Assembly (NCBI GenBank): GCA_002715305.1
Contig: PAYV01000007.1
Location: forward strand, 1-39,266
Reading direction: 5' to 3'
Source of the DNA: Rickettsiales bacterium
Lineage (GTDB): Bacteria; Pseudomonadota; Alphaproteobacteria; Methylaequorales; Methylaequoraceae
Length of the DNA: 39,266 nucleotides
Of the stretch, positions 32,789 through 39,266 are shown one piece after another. Under the pieces are notes generated by a model. The model did not search any database. It worked only from the letters and a program-made list of their open reading frames with translations, and was not told the DNA's origin. The position numbers and the translations under genes were made by a program. The stretch's first letter is position 1; every line of letters starts with the position of its first letter.

Positions 32789-33181
32789 TTATTTTCTGGT
32801 TAATTCTGCGCATCCAGCCGTAGCGTCAATTCCAGCTTCTATATAACAAGCACTCATTAAATTTTCTCCTAATAATTTTGCCATATTATATCCTCTACTA
32901 TTAGAGGCTACCCATGTTATGGTTGTATTATCTGGATGAACAACCCCAAAAAAATTTTTTGTTCCATCCGTGTAAGAGAAGGATCCTTTAAATCTTCTGT
33001 CTTTTTGTTCTAAAATCTCAACTTTCTTTTCCCAGCTTCTAAATCCTCTTTGCTCTGAAAGAGTTTTATTAACACCTACCCATGTTCCAACTAGATCTGG
33101 AATATTATCATGATCATTGGTTAAGGAAATATTTGGAAATAAAAAAGCTGATATTAAAAAAATATTTATTAAAAAAGTCAT
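32789..33181 (-). CDS. small secreted protein of unknown function
   Basis: A 130-residue protein with a signal peptide-like start (MTFLINIFLISAFLFPNISLTN; cleavage near residue 20-22). The mature part of about 108 residues is rich in alternating beta-type strands: LVGTWVGVNKTL, KKVEILEQKDRRFKGSFSY, FFGVVHPDNTTITWVA. It looks like a small beta-barrel or lipocalin-like protein. Two Cys residues (near 112 and 124) could pair in the periplasm. I do not recognise a named family. It is divergent from ampG, 39 bp between starts, and convergent with mlaF. Confidence 0.65.
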   Translation of the reverse strand: MTFLINIFLISAFLFPNISLTNDHDNIPDLVGTWVGVNKTLSEQRGFRSWEKKVEILEQKDRRFKGSFSYTDGTKNFFGVVHPDNTTITWVASNSRGYNMAKLLGENLMSACYIEAGIDATAGCAELTRK

Positions 33182-33220
33182 GATATAATTATTGTTATTA
33201 TTTAAATTTTTTCAATAAAA

Positions 33221-34474
33221 ATGAATTTTAATTTTATTAAACTCTATTTACAAAAAAAACTTATTTTAATTTTTCTTATGGGGATTAGTAGTGGAATTCC
33301 TCTTTATTTAATTTTATCAACACTTTTTATTTGGTTAACTAGAGAAAATATAGATATTTCAACAGTTGGTCTTTTTGCTTTAACACAGTTGCCATGGACT
33401 TTGAAATTCTTATGGGCGCCATTTGTTGATAATTTTAGAATACCATATTTGTACAAAGTTCTTGGTCATAGAAAATCATGGTTATTTATTACACAAATTT
33501 TTTTGATTATTTCAATAATTTTTCTAGGATATTCAAATCCCAAAGAAAATTTATATATAACAGCTTTTTTTGCATTAATGGTAGCTGCATTTTCTGCTAA
33601 TCAAGATATTATTATTGATGCCTTTAGAATAGAGATTTTAGACGATTCCTCTCAGGGAGCTGGTGCAGCAATGACACAATTCGGATATAGAATTGGAGGA
33701 ATAATGGCTGGAGCTGGAGCATTATATCTTAAAGAAATTTTTTCATGGTCAGAAATTTTTTTAAGTATAGCAATTCTTATTTTCATGCTAATGGTTTTAA
33801 CTATTTTTTTTATTCCTATTAAAGCTTCAAAAAAAAATAAAAGTGAAAAAAATTTTATAAAGCCTTTTTTAGAGTTTGTTAACAGAAATACTTATTTTAA
33901 AATTTTAACCATAATATTATTTATTTTCTTTTTTAAATTTGGAGATGTAATAGCAGGTGTAATGGCAAATCCTTTTTATGTAAAACTAGGATTTTCTAAT
34001 ATTGAAATTGCTAATGCAAGCAAGATGTTCGGAGTTTTAATGACAATATTTGGGGTATTTGCTGGAGGGATTCTTGTTAATAAATTTGGAATTTTAAATT
34101 CACTTATTATTTCTGGTTTTCTTCAAATTTTGTCAAATTTGTTATATGTTTTACTGGCCAAATCTGGGCCAATTTATGATTTATTGATATTGACTGTTGC
34201 AGGTGAGAATTTTTCAGGAGGAATGGGTTCAGCTGCTTTCGTAGCTTACTTGTCAGTTTTATGTAATAAATCATATTCTGGAACGCAGTACGCTTTACTT
34301 TCTTCCATAATGGGTTTAACTAGAACAGTACTTTCGTCTCCAGCTGGATTTATTGTAGAATGGGTAGGGTGGGCTTATTTCTTTTTTATTTCAACTTTTC
34401 TTGGAATACCAGGTTTGATAATTTTACTTTGGATGAGAAAAAACTTTACAATTGAAATGCAAAAATCTAATTAA
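33221..34474 (+). CDS. ampG: AmpG-family muropeptide permease (MFS)
   Basis: A 417-residue protein with about 12 membrane helices. The start carries the AmpG signature: MGISSGIPLYLILSTLFIWL, then VGLFALTQLPWTLKFLWAPFVDN and the loop LGHRKSWLFITQ. FSANQDIIIDAFRIEIL (about 127-143) and GAAMTQFGYRIGGI match the conserved fourth and fifth helices. AmpG imports anhydro-muropeptides from the periplasm for cell-wall recycling. Other members of this transporter group carry different substrates. It ends in an 8 bp tail-to-tail overlap with the GST-like gene. Confidence 0.87.
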   Translation: MNFNFIKLYLQKKLILIFLMGISSGIPLYLILSTLFIWLTRENIDISTVGLFALTQLPWTLKFLWAPFVDNFRIPYLYKVLGHRKSWLFITQIFLIISIIFLGYSNPKENLYITAFFALMVAAFSANQDIIIDAFRIEILDDSSQGAGAAMTQFGYRIGGIMAGAGALYLKEIFSWSEIFLSIAILIFMLMVLTIFFIPIKASKKNKSEKNFIKPFLEFVNRNTYFKILTIILFIFFFKFGDVIAGVMANPFYVKLGFSNIEIANASKMFGVLMTIFGVFAGGILVNKFGILNSLIISGFLQILSNLLYVLLAKSGPIYDLLILTVAGENFSGGMGSAAFVAYLSVLCNKSYSGTQYALLSSIMGLTRTVLSSPAGFIVEWVGWAYFFFISTFLGIPGLIILLWMRKNFTIEMQKSN

Positions 34475-35090
34475 CAATATCTTTAAATTCTTTTAAGTGA
34501 TTAAATGATTTAAGATTAGATATTTCTTTGTAAAATTTTTTTAAAATAGGATATTTATCAATAAAATCTAAAGGTATTTGATCGAGTTGACCGCTTATAA
34601 ACCAGTGAATAACTCTCCAAGCAGTAATGTCAGCGATAGAAAATTTTTGAATAAAGAATTTTCTATCTTCAGAAAATGAATCAAAAAGATTTTCTAAATA
34701 TCCAAACCAAGTGTGTAATTCATTTTTTATAAATTTTTTTCTTAGTAATGAAGATTTTTCAATATTTTTTTCTCTAATTGACGGAGCTATTCTGAGAGTT
34801 ATTTCATTGGCCCAATCTATAACTTGATCAATCACTAGAGCTTTTATGGGATCTTGAGCATATAAACCTGATTGAACTGCGCAATACCTTACCATAGAGT
34901 GTGTATGAGCAAATATTTTTCCATCAATTTCCATGATTGGTAACTGACCAAATGGGAATCTTTTCTTTTCTTGAGGCCAATTGGCTCTAATAATCCTTTT
35001 ATAATGGTATGGAATTTTTCCATGAGAAAGAGATAATCTTAAAATGTCTACTCTCCAAAAGTTAAAATCAAAATAAACTAGCTTTATCAT
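34467..35090 (-). CDS. glutathione S-transferase family protein
   Basis: A 207-residue protein in the usual two-domain GST layout. The thioredoxin-like N-terminal part ends with FGQLPIMEIDGKIFAHTHSMVRYCA (about 48-72). The cis-Pro in QLP and the S/T-M block bind glutathione's gamma-glutamyl part; the usual QS is HTHS here. The helical C-terminal domain contains FSIADITAWRVIHWF, the conserved N-cap/hydrophobic staple region. Tyr6 (YFDF) is a candidate catalytic Tyr. It overlaps fpr by 4 bp, so both are cotranscribed. The substrate is unknown; a sigma-class-like protective role is possible. Confidence 0.83.
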   Translation of the reverse strand: MIKLVYFDFNFWRVDILRLSLSHGKIPYHYKRIIRANWPQEKKRFPFGQLPIMEIDGKIFAHTHSMVRYCAVQSGLYAQDPIKALVIDQVIDWANEITLRIAPSIREKNIEKSSLLRKKFIKNELHTWFGYLENLFDSFSEDRKFFIQKFSIADITAWRVIHWFISGQLDQIPLDFIDKYPILKKFYKEISNLKSFNHLKEFKDIVN

Positions 35091-35854
35091 TTTTCAGCAA
35101 ATGCTTTCTCAATTACAAAACCTCCTTGAACTTTTGTAGAGCCTTCTTCTGAACCAAGTTTTTCAAACATGCTTTTCAATTCATTGGTCATATCTTCAGA
35201 CCCACATATCATCACTCTATCTTGTTTTGGATCAAATCTATCAACTCCAACCTCATTCCATAATTTATTTTCCCTTATCCATTTAGTAATACGTCCTGTT
35301 CTTGGCCATTTATCACGAGTGACTGTATTAAAGTATACAAACTTTCCTTTAGTTACTTCGGAATATATCTCATCACTATTAAGCTTTTTAAGCATATCTT
35401 CATATGCTAACTCTTTTGGATTCCTAACTGTATGTGTAAGAATTATCTTATCAAATTTTTCATAAGTTTCTGGATCTCTTACTATACTCATGAAAGGTGC
35501 TAGTCCTGTCCCAGTTGATAAAAGAAAGAGGTTTCTACCAGGTAACAAATAGTCACAAACTAAAGTTCCAGTTGGCTTTGAATTAATTAAAATCTCATCA
35601 TCATTTTTTATATACTGTAGTCGGCTTGTAAGAGGCCCGTTGGGAACTTTGATAGACAAAAATTCTAAGTGATTTTCATGATTAGGACTTACGACTGAGT
35701 AGGCTCTTAATAATGGTCTACCTTCGATTTCAAGACCTATCATTGCAAACTCACCGTTTTTAAACCTGAATGACATATCTCTTGTAGTCTTAAAACTAAA
35801 CGTCTTATCTGTCCAATGATGAACATCAATTACTTTTTCTTTTAATAGTGCCAT
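35087..35854 (-). CDS. fpr: ferredoxin/flavodoxin-NADP(+) reductase
   Basis: A 255-residue FNR of the bacterial short type. The FAD site is RAYSVVSP at 50-57. The NADP site starts at STGTGLAPFMSIVRD (113-127), and ICGSEDM lies in the C-terminal lobe. The C-terminal VIEKAFAEK matches subclass I enzymes, in which FAD stacks against a C-terminal aromatic; here the end has Phe and Ala in place of Tyr. It exchanges electrons between NADPH and ferredoxin or flavodoxin for biosynthesis and oxidative-stress response. The stop overlaps the GST-like gene (ATGA), and it is divergent from ppc. Confidence 0.92.
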   Translation of the reverse strand: MALLKEKVIDVHHWTDKTFSFKTTRDMSFRFKNGEFAMIGLEIEGRPLLRAYSVVSPNHENHLEFLSIKVPNGPLTSRLQYIKNDDEILINSKPTGTLVCDYLLPGRNLFLLSTGTGLAPFMSIVRDPETYEKFDKIILTHTVRNPKELAYEDMLKKLNSDEIYSEVTKGKFVYFNTVTRDKWPRTGRITKWIRENKLWNEVGVDRFDPKQDRVMICGSEDMTNELKSMFEKLGSEEGSTKVQGGFVIEKAFAEK

Positions 35855-35961
35855 TGAATAATGTTCTCCTTATCCACACCCAAAAATTAAATATTGGTTA
35901 AAAAACTTCATTAGAAAAAAAACTATGATATAAAACGATTAAATATAAAATTTTTTTGGAA

Positions 35962-38900
35962 ATGACAAGCATTAATATTAGAAAACTATCTCATTCTGAG
36001 ATGGATTTATACAGAAAACCTTTACTTCCAGAAACCTGGAGTTGTTTTCCTGTTGACAAAGAGATTGATACTCAGCAACTTAGAAAAATCTTACAGAAGG
36101 ACCTTGATAAAATTAGATCAGGTGCCGAAAAAGATCCTTTCTCAAATTCTATTAATATGCTGGCTTTAGATATATCAAGAAGATTAGAAAAAAATAAACT
36201 AAATTATTCAGCTTTGGAAGCTTTGATTCAGAGACTAACTGTAGGATCAGTTGGTTTAAGAGCAGATAGATTAAAATCTTATATGGGTGAAACAGATCTT
36301 GAGAAAAATAAAAAGATTTTATCTCAACTAATTCAAAATTTAATTTTGCGTAAAGACGGGTCTATTAAAAAATTTGAAGAATTTAATGATACGATTAATA
36401 AAGATATATTTGGTATTGTATTAACTGCTCATCCAACATTTGGAATGACAACCCAAATGATGGACGATTTAGCGAAGCTTGCATCAATGACAGATTGTGA
36501 AGGAAAAAAAATTTCTAAGTCTGAAATAAAATCTATCATAAAACAAATTTTTAAAACAGAACAAAGACCAGAAAAAAATATTTCTCTAAATTTTGAACAT
36601 GAATTATCAATGAAAACCTTAAAATTTCTTCAAAGCTCATTAAGAATTTTCTATGATGTTATTTTGAAGATATCAAAACGGTTTTATCCAAATGAATATC
36701 ATAAAATAAATCCACAATTTTTTCGTTTACATACTTGGGTTGGTTATGATGTCGATGGGAGAGGCGATATTTTTTGGAATAATTCTTTCTCAAAAAGATT
36801 GAAAGTAAAAATTGTTCAATTAGAACTTTATTTAGATAAACTTAACAATGTATTAAAAAAATCAAAAGTTAAATCATTGTCATCAAAATTAAATGAAGTT
36901 TCTAAAATTCTTAAAACTGCAATTGAATTCAACAAAAAAATTTTCAGAGTTTTTTCTGATCCTGAGCTTTTATCTAAAGTTGATGAGATTAAGGAAATAT
37001 CAAAATTTATGTTTGATAATAAAAATAAATTGTTAACTAACAATCTTGTATTAGTGGATAAACTTGAATCTATAATAGAAATTATTGTGTCATCACATGA
37101 AAATAAAGAAAAGAAAATTTTAGATGAATTGGTTTTATTAAAAATTGAAGTTGCAAATTTTGGTTTAGGACTAGGAAGAACCCAGATAAGACTCAATGCA
37201 AATCAACTCAATAACTCAATTTCGAAGGAAATTGATTTATCTGGAGATCCTAATGATCCGTCAAATAAAATCACCTATCTTAATGCAATATCCAAATTAA
37301 TTGAAAATGTTAGACCTGTAAAAATTAACTTCGGTAGTATTCTTGAAGAGAATATGAATGCAAGAAGATATTTTATGATAATTAAGCAGATCTTAAAATA
37401 TGTGGACGAAAATCAAACCATAAGATTTTTAATTGCTGAATGCGATTACTCATTAACAGTTATGACTGCTTTATATTATTCTAAAATTTTTGATGTTGAA
37501 GAAAAAATAGATATTTCACCATTATTTGAAACTGAAAAAGGACTTATAACTGGTCATAATGTAATTGGAACTCTTCTTAAAAACGAGCATTTTAAAGGAT
37601 ATTTAAAAAAGAGAAAAAAACTTTCAATTCAAACAGGATTTTCAGATGCAGGTCGTTATCTTGGACAATCAGCAGCAGTATTGTATATTGAAAATCTTCA
37701 AAGAAAAATTGCTTTTATTTTATCTGAAGAAAAATTAAAAGATGTTAAATTATTGATATTTAATACCCATGGAGAATCAATAGGAAGAGGAGGTCATCCT
37801 GTTTCATTATCAGACAGATTAAACTATGTTAACTGTCAATATACTAGAAAAAAACTTAAAGATTGGAAAATCCAACTTATTCAAGAAATGAGTTTTCAAG
37901 GTGGTGACGGTTATCAATATTTTATGAACAAAAATTTAGCCTTTTCATGTTTATGCAGAATAACTGAGTTTTGTCTAAATGAAGAAGTAGAAGAAAAACA
38001 TGATATTCTTTATGAATCACCTGACTTTGGAATTGAATATGTTAATACGATTAAGAATTTCAATACAGAAATAATGGATGATCCGAGTTACGCTGTTCTA
38101 TTAAATATATTTGGTTCAAATATCACACACTCAACAGGTTCAAGGTCGGTAAAAAGACATGTTGATGGTTCAATGAAAACTTTGTCCTATCATCCAAGTC
38201 AAACTAGAGCAATTCCACAAAATAGTGTTCTTCAGCAGATTGGAATGATGGCTAATTCTTTGGGTGGGTTCGGAAGATTTTTAAGAAAAGATTATGATAA
38301 ATTTGAACAATTTTATGCAAAATCTGAGAGATTCAAGAGAATAACAGATATAATAAAATATGCCTTTGCTTTCAGTGATATTGAAGTTTTAAAAGCTTAC
38401 ATTGACTGTTTTGATCCAGGTATGTGGTTATCATGGTCAACAAGAACAGTTGACCAAAATAGAAGTGAAAACATGATTGAAGTTGCAAATCTTCTTGAAA
38501 AATTTGATATTCACTGGAGACTTAATAAAGTTTACAGGCTTTTGCATCAAGAATATATGGATATTAGAAATTGGATTTTAGGAAGGAAATTAAGTGGAAG
38601 GATTGCAGTAGGACGTGGAAGAGCTATTGAAAAAGAAATTAGGGATGAGCTTTTACTTATGCATGGAATTAGAGTAGCTGTTTTTCACGAGATTTTTCTT
38701 CTTTCTGTAAGGATACCTAAATTTAGTGATCAAGCTGGTACATCTCGAGAAGAGATAATAGCAAAATTAATTAGATTTGATATTGAGGATGCAGTAAAAG
38801 ATCTAAGAAAAATTTTCCCTGCTGGAAAATTAATAAAAACATCTGTTAATGATTTCGGTGAAGAGACAAATTATATTAACGAAACTAATATTGATTATAC

Positions 38901-39000
38901 TAGAGAGGAACTTACAATTTTTAAACAACTAGAAGCTTTGTACGAGTGCTCGAGGAGAGTAAGCTCTGGCATTTCACATTTTATTGGTGCAGTTGGTTAA
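35962..39000 (+). CDS. ppc: divergent phosphoenolpyruvate carboxylase
   Basis: Read from ATG 35,962, a 1012-residue protein, longer than typical bacterial PEPC (about 880-930). The fold is recognised by TAHPT (His157) and GRGGHP (608-613), plus a region equivalent to the SDxxK block. Several normally invariant residues differ: TAHPTE is TAHPTF, the SDSxKDAG loop is SDAGRYLG (Lys to Arg), RAIPWxFxWTQ is RAIPQNSVLQQ, and the C-terminal MRNTG is absent (the end is FIGAVG). It would carboxylate PEP to oxaloacetate and refill the TCA cycle. With these changes, activity or regulation may differ. A TTG at 35,956 would add two residues. A tail-to-tail 4 bp overlap joins it to the channel gene. Confidence 0.8.
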   Translation: MTSINIRKLSHSEMDLYRKPLLPETWSCFPVDKEIDTQQLRKILQKDLDKIRSGAEKDPFSNSINMLALDISRRLEKNKLNYSALEALIQRLTVGSVGLRADRLKSYMGETDLEKNKKILSQLIQNLILRKDGSIKKFEEFNDTINKDIFGIVLTAHPTFGMTTQMMDDLAKLASMTDCEGKKISKSEIKSIIKQIFKTEQRPEKNISLNFEHELSMKTLKFLQSSLRIFYDVILKISKRFYPNEYHKINPQFFRLHTWVGYDVDGRGDIFWNNSFSKRLKVKIVQLELYLDKLNNVLKKSKVKSLSSKLNEVSKILKTAIEFNKKIFRVFSDPELLSKVDEIKEISKFMFDNKNKLLTNNLVLVDKLESIIEIIVSSHENKEKKILDELVLLKIEVANFGLGLGRTQIRLNANQLNNSISKEIDLSGDPNDPSNKITYLNAISKLIENVRPVKINFGSILEENMNARRYFMIIKQILKYVDENQTIRFLIAECDYSLTVMTALYYSKIFDVEEKIDISPLFETEKGLITGHNVIGTLLKNEHFKGYLKKRKKLSIQTGFSDAGRYLGQSAAVLYIENLQRKIAFILSEEKLKDVKLLIFNTHGESIGRGGHPVSLSDRLNYVNCQYTRKKLKDWKIQLIQEMSFQGGDGYQYFMNKNLAFSCLCRITEFCLNEEVEEKHDILYESPDFGIEYVNTIKNFNTEIMDDPSYAVLLNIFGSNITHSTGSRSVKRHVDGSMKTLSYHPSQTRAIPQNSVLQQIGMMANSLGGFGRFLRKDYDKFEQFYAKSERFKRITDIIKYAFAFSDIEVLKAYIDCFDPGMWLSWSTRTVDQNRSENMIEVANLLEKFDIHWRLNKVYRLLHQEYMDIRNWILGRKLSGRIAVGRGRAIEKEIRDELLLMHGIRVAVFHEIFLLSVRIPKFSDQAGTSREEIIAKLIRFDIEDAVKDLRKIFPAGKLIKTSVNDFGEETNYINETNIDYTREELTIFKQLEALYECSRRVSSGISHFIGAVG

Positions 39001-39266
39001 TTCTTTTTATTTGCTTTACCTTTTTGGCTATAGTGTTCTTCAATAGACAGTATGTCTTCTTCTGATAAGTTTAATTTTTCTGAGAGTTTTCTTAATTCCT
39101 CTCTCTCGCTATCATCAATTACGTTATCCTGTAACATAAATTTAAGTTTATTTTCGTATTTTTGTTGATTTCTTCTGGAGAATTCAGTGAAAGCTGATGC
39201 TAATATACCCGAAGGTAAAGCAACGGTTCCAATTCCTAAAATAATTATGATTGATCCAAAGACTTT
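38997..39266 (-). CDS. C-terminal part of a voltage-gated-type potassium channel (partial, runs off right edge)
   Basis: A 90-codon open frame reads from the right edge to a TAA at 38,999-38,997. It begins VFGSIIIILGIGTVALPSGILASAF, the S6 pore-lining helix of six-helix potassium channels (GIGTVALPSGIxA is the conserved gating hinge segment). This is followed by a cytoplasmic tail rich in Glu/Lys (SEREELRKLSEKLNLSEEDILSIEEHYSQK), which looks helical. The voltage sensor and selectivity filter would lie beyond 39,266. It overlaps the ppc stop by 4 bp. As only the C-terminal part is present, selectivity cannot be checked. Confidence 0.72.
   Translation of the reverse strand, partial: KVFGSIIIILGIGTVALPSGILASAFTEFSRRNQQKYENKLKFMLQDNVIDDSEREELRKLSEKLNLSEEDILSIEEHYSQKGKANKKN

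Noticed and set aside
35855..35961. Promoter in the fpr/ppc divergent gap (TTGGTT and TATGAT)
   Set aside because: The spacing is about 24 bases, too long for a sigma-70 promoter. Nothing better could be picked with confidence.
1..39266. CRISPR arrays, tRNA or rRNA genes, insertion sequences, phage genes
   Set aside because: No regularly spaced repeats, cloverleaf-like sequences, transposases or integrases were seen by eye on either strand.

Overview
The window is strongly AT-rich (not counted, but visibly well under 35% G+C), uses the standard code (TGA is a stop, TGG is Trp), and has very tight gene packing with 1-14 bp overlaps and almost no Shine-Dalgarno sequences. An ArnA/Fmt-type sugar formyltransferase, ELM1-family protein, LpxL acyltransferase, AmpG, short-form ferredoxin-NADP reductase and MlaF point to a Gram-negative alphaproteobacterium with a streamlined genome, plausibly a marine free-living clade. 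The taxon is an inference from protein types and composition. No rRNA, tRNA, CRISPR array or insertion sequence was seen.

Positions 1-25,982 are all transcribed on the minus strand and form a surface-polysaccharide locus. Reading 5'->3' on that strand: a GDP-fucose synthase-type gene; a small regulatory operon (winged-helix protein plus a short RfaH/NusG paralogue); then a run of about 15 overlapping genes from 23,595 to 7,858. That run encodes two asparagine-synthase-type amidotransferases, WbpB/WbpD/WbpE (3-acetamido uronic acid synthesis), an epimerase, a second DegT aminotransferase, a sugar N-formyltransferase, the WbpG/HisH/HisF acetamidino-forming set, glycosyltransferases and a Wzx flippase. 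A second unit starts at a promoter at about 7,800: a GT-A-like protein, AcpS, glycosyltransferases, two methyltransferases, GalE and the N-terminal part of an ABC exporter cut by the left edge. WbpA (UDP-GlcNAc dehydrogenase), WbpI (2-epimerase), an initiating phosphoglycosyltransferase and a Wzy polymerase were not recognised here.

The most interesting feature is a regulatory circuit across the locus. Two places carry the same 13-base minus-strand element TGCGGTAGCTATT, which contains the GCGGTAGC core of the enterobacterial ops site that recruits RfaH. One is in the leader of the second unit; the other lies just after the RfaH-like gene and just before the long biosynthetic run. The promoters of the regulator operon and of the second unit share a second composite signature, TGAATTTCAA-N3-TTGAAT-N16-TATAAT. 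This suggests a winged-helix protein acting at initiation and an RfaH-like factor acting on elongation, both encoded inside the locus they control.

Positions 26,100-39,266 are ordinary chromosome with mixed strands: cysQ and a membrane protein; psiE, a PAP2 phosphatase and an ELM1-family gene; lpxL and cobA; a lone mlaF; a secreted small protein; ampG; a GST-like protein with fpr; a divergent PEP carboxylase; and the end of a potassium-channel gene at the right edge. Two genes (a tandem glycosyltransferase near 10,100 and the ELM1 gene near 29,520) are each broken by one extra A in a long A run.
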